A stretch of 64,000 nt of DNA from Salmo trutta (GCF_901001165.1 NC_042973.1:38887407-38951406), one strand, 5' to 3'. Counted from the stretch's first letter, positions 1 to 11,572 are shown. Program-made: numbers and translations. The notes: generated by a model not told the origin, from the letters alone.

Positions 1-1434
1 TTGATAGGCATAAGAAATATCAGGAAAAATGTCTCTTCAATGATGAATCTTTAATTATCTCTCCGGATGGTACAGCGTTGGTGTGGGGGACTTTTCCATC
101 AATGTCCCCAGGAGGGAGGATTTTCCTTGTTTTACTCTCCTTGTTGGGATTTTGGGGGATTTTAGGTCCCCACAAGGATTGAAGAACCAACCAACCAACA
201 CACGGTAGCTGCAGATGTAGACGCGGTAGACTGCCAGTCTAGCCTATCATAGACCCGTAATTGACTCCCAGCAGCATATTGGTCCTGTGGACAAACAGGT
301 TCTGTGGTGAAGCCCTCACAGATGGAATCAGATCACACTCTGGATTAATAAACCCACAGTGTCATGATTTGGGGGCCCCTTTCTGGTGCACCCCTACCCC
401 CCATCAACCTAGCTGATCTCGGCCCCAGCCGAACCGATGCATGCTGACACCTTAAAAGGGTTGATGAGGGGTAGAGGTGCCGAACGAGTGTGCTCGCATA
501 CTCCCTTCAAAGACCTTCGCTTGAAAAACGTGAAAAAAGCGGTAACAGTATTGCTTGTCTATCTTGAGACGCCGAAACCTCAATATAGTCTTACTTAATC
601 GAAGATGACTCAAAAAATCTGTCATTCATTTTGTTGTTTTTGCAGAGGAGATCTTAGTCGCACAATTTTGCATCTAACTAAGATGTTTGGTGCAGTATTT
701 CTCAGGTGAAAAATGTGCATGCACATTATTAGTCTCTCGTTGAATGACAACATACACTTCATTGAAGAATTCCTACAGTTGACCAATCACCGACGAAGGG
801 GTGTAGGCTTCGGCTACCGACTTCGGCTTGCTTCAACCAAAGAATGTGTGTGCACAAACAGGAGAAAAAAACTTGACGAAAACGAACAAAAATGTTGTCA
901 TAATATATGCACAAACTGTTCTGAACTGTTTTGGATGGGAAGCATGTGGACGCCAATCCTGGCCACAGAGATCTAGGTGATGATGGGCCCCAGAGCCTCC
1001 CCAGTAGGCCTCTTCCACTGGTCACCAGTCTAAATGGGTGTCTATTCCCACCACATCTGTCTCTCATCGCCACCCCATCAATCCCACTGCCGCCACCAAT
1101 GTCTCATCATCTCCCACCATCCCCACAGAGACAGGGCTCCGCTTTGTCCCATGATATGCCCACCGCATAGCCCACCCACAGGCCCCCAGCACCACAACCC
1201 CCAGCCACTCATGGGGAGTGACAGCTATCTAAATTAGTCTCCTTAAATGACAGCATCACCCGCTAAGCACGAGCCTGTCCCCTACCAAATCAAAATGCCA
1301 CCAATCAAAATGCTACCTGAATACAACCCCCACCCCAAAACATGAGTACTACTACCCCCAAAGAGAACCACCCCCACAGTATCCAACTACCAGAATACTA
1401 CTGAGAGTTACGTGTAAAGAGCGTGCATGAGGGC
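1..1434. other. no recognisable gene; anonymous repeat-like DNA
   Basis: No convincing coding sequence is visible. Short open frames (for example 713-976 on + and 759-1073 on -) show no family motif and have no consistent codon pattern. A guanine-rich stretch with the words gtccccagg and gtccccacaagg (about 105-180) resembles a common salmonid repeat motif. The part 600-840, with a splice-acceptor-like run tttttgcag at about 640, reads like an old transposon but I cannot name it. Confidence is low for anything beyond absence of a gene. Confidence 0.5.
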
Positions 1435-1605
1435 GCGAGCCTCCTCGTAGCCTGCCGGTCCGTTATTGTTCTGTGTCAGCACGTGGTCCTGTGTGACAAA
1501 ATGTACTGTAGTAGTCAGAATGGATCACTATTTCATGAAATGTCTCGATTTGTAGGGAACTTCAATGGAATTCACTGTGGGGATCGAACTTGATCATAAA
1601 TTAAG
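1435..1605 (-). repeat. dispersed repeat, inverted partner of the right window edge
   Basis: This stretch is the reverse complement, with roughly a quarter of bases changed, of 63838-64000. The best conserved core is ccacgtgctgacacag together with the block containing ggcaggctacgaggagg. It is a member of an unnamed interspersed repeat. The copy at the right end is cut by the window boundary, so its full length cannot be judged. Confidence 0.75.
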
Positions 1606-2111
1606 TTAGCTAAAAAAACAGGGGTAAAATATGTATTGTTGGGGTGTTCTGGAGATTGTCATTTCTTTCTAGGGCTTTTGGCACCATTACGTTGCTATGC
1701 AGTAGCCGATCAGCAGGGACCTGGATCAGACTCACCCTCCCATAATATATGCCATATTACATTATTATGTCAGGAAGTCATGTTGTTGTCATTGGCAGAG
1801 CTATTGATGCCGAAATTAATACATGGATCTTCCAAACAAGTGTATTACACAATATTGAATGAACATATTAAATTAAATGAATAGACAACGTGTAATGACA
1901 GTCACACACCAGATGTGGACGTCAAATATGGCATGGTGAAATGAATGGCGCTGTCACTTGACATTATAACAATAGTTCCAATATTGTCTACTGCCCTGAA
2001 ATCATGATGTCTTCAGTTTAGTTTCTCTGTGGGCTTTTCCTTGGTTTAGAATGACTAATGCTAACAATACCAGGTGATATCAGTCAGAAGGTGTAATGTG
2101 CCTTGGCTGCT

Positions 2112-2113
<2 letters not shown>
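1606..2113. other. no gene seen
   Basis: AT-rich DNA. The open frame 1636-1884 has no recognisable motif and no splice or family support, so I do not call it. Confidence 0.5.

Positions 2114-2175
<62 letters not shown>
2114..2175. repeat. (GT)n microsatellite
   Basis: About 31 uninterrupted GT dinucleotides, followed by an interrupted atgatgtgtgtgc tail. Such long pure GT arrays are typical of fish genomes and likely length-polymorphic. Confidence 0.97.
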
Positions 2176-2178
<3 letters not shown>

Positions 2179-2299
2179 ATGTGTGTGCACATAGCTTCCT
2201 TCCTATACTCTTTCCTGCTCTCCGTCGTTAGATTTAGACAGATTTATTGGGTGCTGGTTCTATAAAGTCAATATGAACTCAAACCTGTTTGTTTCCCTC

Positions 2300-2490
2300 T
2301 ACTTTCTGTTTTACACTTGATATAGTCCTCAGCCAAAAGAGCCGAGCCAAGCTGAGCTGTAATTGTCTGGCCTGGTTATATATCCACCATAGTTGTTGAA
2401 ACCATGCTGGAAAGGGCAAGAAAATATCAGTCAGCCCTCTACGGTTCAGGTCAGCCCTATGGTTTTGTGACGCAAACTAGTCCACGCTGT
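2300..2490. repeat. diverged duplicate of 3050-3180
   Basis: The words gagccaagctgagctgt, cctggttata and atagttgttgaaa recur in the same order at 3071-3125 as gagccaagctgtactgt, cttggttaca and ataattgttggaaa. Two direct copies of one short interspersed repeat lie about 740 bp apart, flanking the 26-bp minisatellite. Confidence 0.65.
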
Positions 2491-2617
2491 GCTGGCAGTC
2501 TTGTTTTGCTAAATGCAGAACCTCATAGTGGTCTTAGAGAAACATAGGCCAGATATCCTCCAACGTTCTCAGAGCCACTGGACTAGAGCTCCCAAGGCCT
2601 TCCAAACATACACATAG

Positions 2618-2881
2618 ACACTCTTTCTCCTACTCACTACTATCAACTCTTTCTCCTACTCACTACTATCATCTCTTTCTCCTACTCACTACTATCATCT
2701 CTTTCTCCTACTCACTACTATCATCTCTTTCTCCTACTCACTACTATCATCTCTTTCTCCTACTCACTACTATCATCTCTTTCTCCTACTCACTACTATC
2801 ATCTCTTTCTCCTACTCACTACTATCATCTCTTTCTCCTACTCACTACTATCATCTCTTTCTCCTACTCACTACTATCATC
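2618..2881. repeat. 26-bp minisatellite, about 10 units
   Basis: Near-perfect tandem repeat of a 26-base pyrimidine-rich unit that contains ttctcctactcactactatc. Successive copies of the word ttctcctact fall exactly 26 bases apart (2651, 2677 and so on). The first junction reads caactc and the later ones catctc, so the array grew from one variant. There are no unique spacers between units. Confidence 0.95.
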
Positions 2882-3049
2882 TGGGACTGAAGGCAGCCTG
2901 GTCTATCAAAGCCTGTTTCTACAAACCTTGATGGCAGTCACCATATCAACATAGGCTTACAAGGCCTCTATTGACCTTCAGAGACACTTTATACTGCTAC
3001 TGTTAAGCCTTCCTTACCAGCCCTGCTCTGACAGGACTGTGTTGTCCTA

Positions 3050-3180
3050 AACCCTTTTCACACTACCTAGCTGAGCCAAGCTGTACTGTCCTGACTTGGT
3101 TACAAATCCCCTATAATTGTTGGAAAGGACAATATGAAAATAAAATAGTGTAGGCAGCACAGTACAGTTTGTCAGTGTAA
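3050..3180. repeat. diverged duplicate of 2300-2490
   Basis: Second direct copy of the short repeat at 2300-2490; it shares the gagccaagctg, ggttacaa and ttgttggaaa words in order. Confidence 0.6.
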
Positions 3181-3897
3181 AAATGTTTGCACTGGAGTTC
3201 CTATTTCTCTGTAGGCGTCCATGCAAGTCCTGTATGTGTGAGTGGGCCTTGATATATGGTGCTGAGCGATTAACCAAATTGTTTTCTGTGAGCTCAATGA
3301 TAAATCAGATCCAGCCTGAACTGTGCAATGTAGTAGGGAGTTGTAATTTCCAACAGGCCCATATTCTACATAGTTTTGCACATAAAATGGGGTAATTAAC
3401 TACAATGATCATAATCCATTGCGCATCTACTTGTGTAGTCTTTGTTTCTTTTACGCCTGATACAGAAGAGACAAGAATGCACAATGGCGAGGTGAAATAG
3501 AGAGCAGCTGTTGCTTCGTGAGGTATCTCTACCTGAAAATATATGATCTAAGTGATTGATAGTTGGTACTCAGCAGTCATAAAAGTATGCCTTATTTACT
3601 TTGAACTACAAAATAGTGATTTTGTCAGACAGCATAGGCTGCAGCTCTATAGAGATGAGACGATGACTTGGAATTAATTAATAGTCATCAAATAAAACAA
3701 ATATAATATACACAACAAATGAAATATTTTATTAATGTGAATAAATGATGGTTAATAAGTGATAAGCAATGGGCAGTCACTACTAAATACTAATTATTTT
3801 ATTTTGTGTTACAGCATTCAACCCAAATAATCGAAATCGAAGACACAAAAAGCACTAATCGCTCAGAACTATTGTTAGGAGCCCAGAACCAATCGGT
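3181..3897. other. no gene seen
   Basis: AT-rich sequence with no recognisable coding or structural feature. Small open frames at 3183-3395 and 3806-3994 carry no known motif; the second runs into the R1 repeat. Confidence 0.5.
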
Positions 3898-4345
3898 ACT
3901 GAGTCATTCCACCTCAAAACGTACAAGAAAGAGGAGTTCGACACCCACCATCTTAGATTGTTCTGAAATCGTTTCTGTAGTTAGAAATAGATAAAATTAG
4001 CATTCCTGTTTTTTAATCTCCATTTATTTATAGGATTCATATAATCTTCAATAAATATAATACCTAAAATCCAATTTGGACCATCATTTTTCTAAACAAT
4101 TAGTAAGACATGAGGAATCCAATAAAATTATGAAAAACTACTCACGGACCCCCACACCCAACAACCAGTATACAGTATCAGTTCTCTATGTTTGCCAAGT
4201 AGTATGGAGCTTCTGCTTGGAGTATTGCTTCTTCATCCTTTGTAATGTATTCCCTGTGAATTTAGTAATGGTTTTCGCCCCTGTTTATAGAAATTAGCTG
4301 TTGAAGTCACTTGCATCATCTACCGTAAATTAGTGCGAAAGTAAG
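3898..4345 (+). repeat. R1 dispersed repeat, copy A, left part
   Basis: The order of words cattccacctcaaaa, gattagcattcctg-like, ataggattcatat, cttcaataaatata, tttggacca, acatgaggaatcc, cagtatcagttctctatg and tattgcttcttcatcct is the same as in copy B (19377-24010) and, reversed, copy C (29760-30240). The repeat breaks off at about 4345 and resumes at 11946. I do not recognise the family; no terminal repeat is visible. It is non-coding in all three copies. Confidence 0.85.
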
Positions 4346-4354
4346 TTCTGATAG

Positions 4355-4436
4355 ATTTTTATTTTATTTCACCTTTATTTAACAAGGTAGGCCAGTTGAA
4401 AACAAGTTCTCATGTACAACTGCAACCTGGCCAAGA
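4355..4436 (-). mobile_element. LINE 3' tail (reverse strand)
   Basis: The sequence tttcacctttatttaac followed by ggtaggccagttga and caagttctcat is the reverse complement of a LINE 3' end. The same tail occurs at about 60935-61010, where it joins a LINE C-terminus. Here it is joined directly to the 5' start of a plus-strand LINE at the shared word ccaaga (4431-4436), which looks like a microhomology junction. Confidence 0.75.
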
Positions 4437-5187
4437 CGGCGTAGCAGTCGGATGTCTGTTTTGTTTGTCTTGTCCCATCCTGTGTATATATCATTTTCCT
4501 TCGTATATATTTTCTATATTTTCAATCTCAATTTCCCTCTACGGACTGAACATACTCTCCTGGAACCCGCCTCACCCAATGTGGTATGGATCTGCTATTT
4601 TTCATACTTTAGAACCAGAACCCCCATCAGCGGCTAGCCAGCTAACTAGCTACTAGCTAGTAGTCAGTTAGTCACTGTTAGCGGTCATCACCGTTAACTC
4701 GGACATCAGCCTGCCTCAGTCCGGTCAATTCCTGCCAGTCTGCACAGTGCCATATCCACCCAGAGCATATCGGACTGCTTTTTCTCTACCACATCTCCGG
4801 ATTCCTGCCGCAAGCTCTGAACCTTTACACCGGATCATCGCAGCTAGCTAGCTGCTATTCGAGTGGCTACTCCTGGCTAACGTCTCTGTCCCGAAGCAGG
4901 CACCAGTTAGCCTGGAGCTAGCCTCAAGCTAGGCCCATCTCCCGGCTAGCCAAAGAGATCCATCAGACAATTTCAGGGCTTCAATACCTCTTTTGACAAT
5001 TGGCCTGGATCCTTTACTACCGACACGGAGGCCCGCCGATCCATCACGACTGGTCTGCCGACGTAACTGTCAGAGGGGGTTTCAACAGGCTCTCCCATTG
5101 CGATGTCCCCGAGGCCCATCTGCTAGCCTGCTTGCCCCGGCCTGCTAGCTGTCTGAATCGCCGTGTCTCCAGCTTGCCCGGCTACAC

Positions 5188-5922
5188 ATGCCTCTCCCTA
5201 ATGTCAATATGCCTTGTCTATTGCTGTTTTGGTTAGTGATTTTTGTCTTATTTCACTGTAGAGCATCCAGCCCTGCTCAATATGCCTTAGCTAGCCCTTT
5301 TGTTCCATCCCCCACACATGCGGTGACCTCACCTGGCTTAAATGGTGCCTCTAGAGACAAAACCTCTCTCATCGTCACTCAATGCCTAGGTTTACCTCCA
5401 CTGTACTCACATCCTACCATACCCTTGTTTGTACATTATGCCTTGATTCTATTCTTCCGCGCCCAGAAATCGGCTCCTTTTACTCTCTGTTCCAAATGCA
5501 CTAGACAACCAGTTCTTATAACCTTTTGCCATACCCTTTTCCTACTCCTCCTCTGTTCCTCTGGTGATGTAGAGATTAACCCAGGACCTGCAGCCCCTAG
5601 CATCACTCCCATTCCCCAGGTGCTCTCATTTGTTGACTTCTGTAACTGTAAAAGCCTTGGTTTCATGCATGTTAACATTAGAAGCCTCCTCCCTAAGTTT
5701 GTTTTATTCACTGCTTTAGCACACTCCGCCAACCCGGATGTCCTAGCTGTATCTGAATCCTGGCCACCAAAAATCCATAGATTTCCATCCCTACCTATAA
5801 CATTGTCCGACAAGATAGAACTGCCAAAGGGAGCGGAGTTGCAATCTACTGCAGAGATAGCCTGCAGAGTTCCGTCATACTATCCAGGTCTGTGCCCAAA
5901 CAATTCGAGCTTCTACTTTTAA
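5188..5922 (+). pseudogene. LINE ORF2 N-terminal part with 2A-like motif
   Basis: A frame of 244 residues from a non-LTR retrotransposon polyprotein. Residues 9-22 and 111-123 are hydrophobic. Residues 126-134 read GDVEINPGP. Residues about 145-190 hold the start of the apurinic/apyrimidinic endonuclease domain (HVNIRSLLPKF at about 159-169, VSESW further on). After residue about 190 the frame departs from the family and ends early, so a frameshift lies near 5770-5890. The true start is uncertain; the first ATG was chosen only because it opens the frame. A shortened, shifted endonuclease cannot be functional. Neighbouring pieces of the same LINE follow at 5892-6110 and 7758-8654. Confidence 0.8.
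5563..5589 (+). other. 2A-like ribosome-skipping motif in a LINE
   Basis: The codons read G-D-V-E-I-N-P-G-P, matching the D-x-E-x-N-P-G-P core of 2A peptides. 2A-like sequences near the N-terminus of CR1/L2 and related retrotransposon proteins are established knowledge. Here it follows a leucine-rich stretch and precedes the endonuclease, the expected place. Activity is inferred, not shown. Confidence 0.75.
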
Positions 5923-6092
5923 AAATTCACCTTTCCAGAAACAAGTCTCTCACCATTGCCGCATGTTATAGACTCCCTTCAACCCCCAGCTGTGCCCTGA
6001 ACACCATATGTGAATTGATCGCCCCCCATCTATCTTCAGAGTTCGTACTGTTAGGTGACCTAAACTGGGACATGCTTAAAAAGAATCTTAAC

Positions 6093-7457
6093 TTGTTATG
6101 GATAGGGGGCAGTATTTTCACGGCCGTATAAAAAACGTACCCGATTTAATGTAATTATTACTCCTGCCCAGAAACTAGAATATGCATATAATTATTAGCT
6201 TTGGATAGAAAACACTCCAAAGTTTCTAAAACTGTTTGAATGATGTCTGTGAGTATAACAGAACTCATTTGGCAGGCCAAAACCTGAGAAGATTCCAAAC
6301 AGGAAGCGCCCTCTCTGACCATTTCTTGGCCTTCTTGATCATCTCTATCCAAAACAGGTGATCTCTGCTGTAACGTGACATTTTCTAATGCTCCCATAGG
6401 CTCTCAGAAGGCGCCAGAACGTTGAATGATGACTTTGCAGGCCATGGCTGAAAAACAGTAGCGCATTTGGTAAGTGATCGATCAGAGAACAATGAGACTA
6501 GTGCGCGCGTGCACGAGACGACCCCATGTTTTCATTTTCAGTCTTTGAACGAAAACAACGACTCCCGGTCGGAATATTATCGCTTTTTTACGAGAAAAAT
6601 CGCATAAAAATTGATTTTAAACAGTGTTTGACATGCTTCGAAGTACGGTAATGGAATATTTTGACATTTTTGTCACGAAACGCGCCGGGCGTGTCACCCT
6701 TCGTTACCCTTCGGATAGTGTCTTGAACGCACAACAAAACGCCGCTATTTGGATATAACTATGGATTATTTGGAACCAAACCAACATTTGTTATTGAAAT
6801 AGAAGTCCTAGGAGTGCATTCTGACGAAGAACAGCAAAGGTAATCCAATTTTTCTTATAGTAAATCTGAGTTTGGTGAGTACTAAACTTGGTGGGTGTCA
6901 AAATAGCTAGCCCGTGATGGCAAGCTATCTACTCAGAATATTGCAAAATGTGCTTTCACCGAAAAGCTATTTTAAAATCGGACATAGCGATTGCATAAAG
7001 GAGTTCTGCATCTATAATTCTTAAAACAATTGTTATGTTTTTTGTGAACGTTTATCGTGAGTAATTTAGTAAATTCACCGGAAGTGTTCGGTGGGAATGC
7101 TAGTTCTGAACGTCACATGCTAATGTCAAAAGCTGGGTTTTGATATAAATATGAACTTGATTGAACAAAACATGCATGTATTGTATAACATAATGTCCTA
7201 GGAGTGTCATCTGATGAAGATCATCAAAGGTTAGTGCTGCATTTAGCTGTGGTTTTGTTTTTTGTGACATTATATGCTAGCTTGAAAAATGGGGGTCTGA
7301 TTATTTCTGGCTGGGTACTCTGCTGACATAATCTAATGTTTTGCTTTCGCTGTAAAGCCTTTTTGAAATCGGACTTCTTCACAATTTGCCCAAATGTACC
7401 TGAGGACTTCACACTAAAAGTCTTGTTGTTCACTCATTCACTCAAGTTATCCATCTG
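6093..7457 (+). mobile_element. modular non-coding repeat (probable non-autonomous DNA transposon)
   Basis: Starts with ttatggatagggggcagt and contains aatatgcatataatt, tttctaaaactgtttgaa and atgatgtctgtgagtataac, all found again in the copy at 41074-42112. Two internal modules end with the same block (gtcctaggagtg ... tctgatgaag ... caaaggt) at 6802-6846 and 7194-7238; other copies show it at 41770-41815 and 50850-50892. No protein frame is recognisable. It interrupts the LINE endonuclease. I recognise it as an abundant salmonid repeat but cannot give its superfamily; a TIR element is my inference. Confidence 0.8.
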
Positions 7458-7757
7458 AAACATTGCACATACACTGCTTCCATCTTGTGGACACTATCGG
7501 AATTACAATCAGAGTGATGGCTATAACTATAACCTTTCTCTTGCATTTCAAAGATGTTGGTAGAAAAAGACCGGTTGGTTTTTTCTTTGTATTTTCTTCT
7601 ACCAGATCTATTGTGTTATATTCTCCTACATTCAATTCACATTTCCACAAACTCCAAAGTGTTTACTTTGAAATGGTACCAATAATATGCATATCCTTGC
7701 TTCAGGGCCTGAGCTACAGGCAGTTAGATTTGGGTATGTCATTTAGGCCTTTCTAAT
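7458..7757 (+). repeat. second modular-repeat subtype, 3' end
   Basis: The words cattgcacatacactgct, cctttctcttgcatttcaaag, accagatctattgtgttata, tggtaccaa, atatgcatatccttgctt and gagctacaggcagttagat match, reversed, the copy at 25190-25560. The segment abuts the resumed LINE at 7758, so it was part of the inserted block. No coding sequence is visible. Confidence 0.75.
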
Positions 7758-8654
7758 CGACCTGGCCAGGGTATCCTGGAAGGATATTGACCTCATCCCG
7801 TCAGTAGAGGATGCCTGGTTGCTCTTCAAAAGTGCTTTCCTCACCATCTTAAATAAGCATGTCCCATTCAGAAAATGTAGAACTAAGAACAGATATAGCC
7901 CTTGGTTCACCCCAGACTTGACTGCCCTTGACCAGCACAAAAACATCCTGTGGCGTTCTGCATTAGCATCGAATAGCCCCAGCGATATGCAACTTTTCAG
8001 GGAAGTCAGGAACCAATATACTCAGTCAGTTAGGAAAGCTAAGGCTAGCTTTTTCAAACAGAAATTTGCTTCCTGTACCACTAATTCCAAAAAGTTTTGG
8101 GACACTGTAAAGTCCATGAAGAATAAGAGCACCTCCTCTTAGGATAGGAAACACTGTCACCACCGAAAAATCTACGATAATCAATAATTTCAATAAGCAT
8201 TTTTCTACGGCTGACCATGCTTTCCACCTGGCTACCCCTACCCCGGCCAACATCTCAGCCCCCCCTGCAGCAACTTGCCCAAGCCCCCCCCACCCCACCC
8301 CTTCACCCAAATCCAGACAGCTGATGTTCTGAAAGAGGTGCAAAATCTGGATCCCTACAAATCTGCTGGGCTAGACAATCTGGACCCTCTCTTTCTAAAA
8401 TGATCTGCCGAAATTGTTGCAACCCCTATTACTAGACTATTCAACCTCTCTTTCATATCATCTGAGATCCCTAAAGATTGGAAAGCTGCGGCGGTCATCC
8501 CCTTCCTCAAAGGAGGAGACACTCTAGACCCAAACTGTTATAGACCTATATCCATCCTGCCCTGCCTTTCAAAAATCTTCGAAAGCCAAGTTAACAAACA
8601 GATCACCGACCATTTCGAATCCCACCGTACCTTCTCCACTATGCAATCTGGTTT
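7758..8654 (+). pseudogene. LINE linker and N-terminal reverse transcriptase part
   Basis: Continues the plus-strand LINE. The frame 7819-8142 encodes the endonuclease-RT linker (FRKCRTKNRYSPWFTPDL, then RKAKASFFKQKF). After stops, 8330-8654 holds the start of the reverse transcriptase (KSAGLDNLDPLFL, IPKDWKAAAVIPFLKGG, NCYRPISILPCLSKIFE, then MQSGFQ). The RT core blocks with the catalytic aspartates are absent on this strand; the sequence flips at about 8655 to a reverse-strand LINE C-terminus. Stop codons at about 8141 and 8400 show decay. Confidence 0.85.
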
Positions 8655-9509
8655 CCAATGCTTAAAGTTAGTGAGGGAGATATAAGACTCCAGCTTCAGT
8701 GATTTTTTGCAATTCGATTCAGTCATTGGCAGCAGAGAACTGGAACGAAAGGTGACCAAAGGCGGAGTTGGCTTTGGGGATGACCAGTGAAATATACCTG
8801 CTGGAGCGCGTGCTACGGGTGGGTGCTGCAATTGTGACCAGTGAGCTGAGATAAGGTGGGGAATTACCTAGCAAAGACTTATAGATGACCTGGAGCCAGT
8901 TGGTTTGGCAATGAATATGAAGCGAGGGCCAGCCAACGAGAGCATACAGGTCGCAGTGGTAGGTAGTATATGGGGCTTTGGTGACAAAATGGATGGCACT
9001 GTGATAGACTACATCCAATTTCCTGAGTAGAGTGTTGGAGGCTATTTTGTAAATGACATCGACGAAGTCAAGGGTCGGTAGGATAGTCCGTTTTATGAGG
9101 GTATGTTTGGCAGCATGAGTGAAGGATGCTTTGTTGTGAAATAGGAAGCCGATTCTAGATTTTTTTTGGATTGGAGATGCTTAATGTGAGTCTGGAAGGA
9201 GAGTTTACAGTCTAACCAGACACCTTGGTATTTGTAGTTGTCCACATATTCTAAGTCAGAACTGTCCAGAATAGTGATGCTATTCGGGCAGGCGGGTGCT
9301 GGCTGCGATCGGTTGAAAAGCATGCATTTAGTTTTACTAGCATTTAAGAGCAGTTGGAGGCCACGGATGGAGTGCTGTATGGCATTGAAGCTCGCCTACA
9401 GGTTTGTTAACACAGTGTCCAAAGAAAGGCCAGATGTATACAGAATGGTGTCGTCTGCGTAGAGGTGGATCAGAGAGTCACCAGCAGCAAGAGCGGCATC
9501 ATTGGTATA
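8655..9509 (-). pseudogene. LINE reverse transcriptase C-terminal half
   Basis: Read on the minus strand this starts inside the RT at LIHLYADDTILYT (catalytic YADD encoded at 9450-9461), then NSITILDSSDLEYVDNYKYQGVWLD (9150-9270), and ends with the C-terminal region SLVIPKANSAFGHLSFQFSA (about 8720-8780) and SLKLESYISLTNFK (8665-8705). Stops and a frameshift break it. It is completed on the far side of an L2-like insertion by 11727-11945, which carries the preceding RT block. The junction with the plus-strand LINE at 8645-8664 is shared word atgcttaaag. Confidence 0.85.
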
Positions 9510-11572
9510 TACATCTCTTCCCTCTGCTCAAACCTTCTCCAACCTATCTCCTGATTCTGCCTCCTCAACCCTCCTCTCCTCCCTTTCTGCATCCTTTGAT
9601 TTTCTCTGTCCCCTATCCTCCAGGCCGGCTCGGTCCTCCCCTCCTGCTCCGTGGCTCGACGACTCACTGCGAGCTCACAGAACAGGGCTCCGGGCAGCCG
9701 AGCGGAAATGGAGGAAAACTCGCCTCCCTGCGGACCTGGCATCCTTTCACTTCCTCCTCTCTACATTTTCCTCTTCTGTCTCTGCTGCTAAAGCCACTTT
9801 CTACCACTCTAAATTCCAAGCATCTGCCTCTAACCCTAGGAAGCTCTTTGCTACCTTCTCCTCCCTCCTGAATCCTCCTCCCCCCTCCTCCCTCTCTGCG
9901 GATGACTTCGTCAACCATTTTGAAAAGAAGGTTGATGACATCCGATCCTCGTTTGCTAAGTCAAACGACACCGCTGGTCTTGCTCACACTGCCCTACCCT
10001 GTGCTTTGACCTCTTTCTCCCCTCTCTCTCCAGATGAAATCTCGCGTCTTGTGACGGCCGGCCGCCCAACAACCTGCCCACTTGACCCTATCCCCTCCTC
10101 TCTTCTCCAGACCATTTCCGGAGACCTTCTCACCTCGCTCATCAACTCATCCTTGACCGCTGGCTACGTCCCTTCCGTCTTCAAGAGAGCGAGAGTTGCA
10201 CCCCTTCTGAAAAAACCTACACTCGATCCCTCCGATGTCAACAACTACAGACCAGTATCCCTTCTTTCTTTTCTCTCCAAAACTCTTGAACGTGCCGTCC
10301 TTGGCCAGCTCTCCTGCTATCTCTCTCAGAATGACCTTCTTGATCCTAATCAGTCAGGTTTCAAGACTGGGCATTCAACTGAGACTGCTCTTCTCTGTGT
10401 CACGGAGGCTCTCCGCACTGCTAAAGCTAACTCTCTCTCCTCTGCTCTCATCCTTCTAGACCTATCTGCTGCCTTTGATACTGTGAACCATCAGATCCTC
10501 CTCTCCACCCTCTCCAAGCTGGGCATCTCCGGCGCGGCCCACGCTTGGATTGCGTCCTACCTGACAGGTCGCTCCTACCAGGTGGTGTGGCGAGAATCTG
10601 TCTCCGCACCACGTGCTCTCACCACTGGTGTCCCCCAGGGCTCTGTTCTAGGCCCTCTCCTATTCTCACTATACACCAAGTCACTTGGCTCTGTCATATC
10701 CTCACATGGTCTCTCCTATCATTGCTATGCAGACGACACACAATTAATCTTCTCCTTTCCCCCTTCTGATAACCAGGTGGCGAATCGCATCTCTGCATGT
10801 CTGGCAGACATATCAGTGTGGATGACGGATCACCACCTCAAGCTGAACCTCGGCAAGACGGAGCTGCTCTTCCTCCCGGGGAAGGACTTGCCCGTTCCAT
10901 GATCTCGCCATCACGGTTGACAACTCCCTTGTGTCCTCCTCCCAGAGTGCTAAGAACCTTGGCGTGACCCTGGACAACACCCTGTCGTTCTCCACTAACA
11001 TCAAGGCGGTGACCCGATCCTGTAGGTTCATGCTCTACAACATTCGCAGAGTACGACCCTGCCTCACACAGGAAGCGGCGCAGGTCCTAGTCCAGGCACT
11101 TGTCATCTCCCGTCTGGATTACTGCAACTCGCTGTTGGCTGGGCTCCCTGCCTGTGCCATTAAACCCCTACAACTCATCCAGAACGCCGCAGCCCGTCTG
11201 GTGTTCAACCTTCCCAAGTTCTCTCACGTCACCCCGCTCCTCCGCTCTCTCCACTGGCTTCCAGTTGAAGCTCGCATCCGCTACAAGTCCATGGTGCTTG
11301 CCTACGGAGCTGTGAGGGGAACGGCACCTCCGTACCTTCAGGCTCTGATCAGGCCCTACACCCAAACAAGGGCACTGCGTTCATCCACCTCTGGCCTGCT
11401 CGCCTCCCTACCTCTGAGGAAGCACAGTTCCCGCTCAGCCCAGTCAAAACTGTTCGCTGCTCTGGCACCCCAATGGTGGAACAAGCTCCCTCACGACGCC
11501 AGGACAGCGGAGTCAATCACCACATTCCGGAGACACCTGAAACCCCACCTCTTTAAGGAATACCTGGGATAG
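9502..11572 (+). pseudogene. L2-like reverse transcriptase with one frameshift
   Basis: Two overlapping-phase frames form one protein. Frame 1 (9502-10902, 466 residues; its first four codons are host LINE) holds the linker (PWLDDSLRAHRT), RT blocks NNYRPVSLLSFLSKTLE, QSGFKTGHSTETAL, LDLSAAFDTVNH, GVPQGSVLGPLLF and the catalytic YADD at residues 409-412. Frame 2 (10931-11572) holds the C-terminal part: SSQSAKNLGVTLD, VISRLDYCNSLLAGLP, LIQNAAARLVF, LHWLPVEARI, and ends HLFKEYLG. An extra T at 10888-10889 shifts the frame: this copy reads gaaggacttgcccg where the copy at 54285 reads gaaggactgcccg. Apart from that and the lost endonuclease, catalytic residues look intact. Confidence 0.92.

Larger units (their letters stand above)
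4437..6092 (+). mobile_element. LINE (CR1/L2-like group), 5' leader and endonuclease part
   Basis: The segment opens with ggcgtagcagtcgg, a leader I associate with an abundant salmonid non-LTR retrotransposon. The main protein part (5188-5922) has a hydrophobic N-terminal stretch, a GDVEINPGP motif, then apurinic-endonuclease motifs NIRSLLPK and SESW. The frame then shifts: 5892-6110 continues the endonuclease with AACYRLPS and LLGDLNWDML. The element is therefore a pseudogene. The endonuclease breaks off at about 6092 where a modular repeat is inserted, and about 100 residues expected before the next LINE part at 7758 are missing. The enzyme would nick target DNA and prime reverse transcription. 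Family assignment to the jockey superfamily is firm; the exact clade is an inference. Confidence 0.85.

Noticed and set aside
713..1237. Frames of 60-104 residues on both strands
   Set aside because: Proline-rich or low-information translations with no family motif; overlapping on both strands.
2618..2881. CRISPR-like look of a regular array
   Set aside because: Units abut without spacers and the context is vertebrate; it is a minisatellite.
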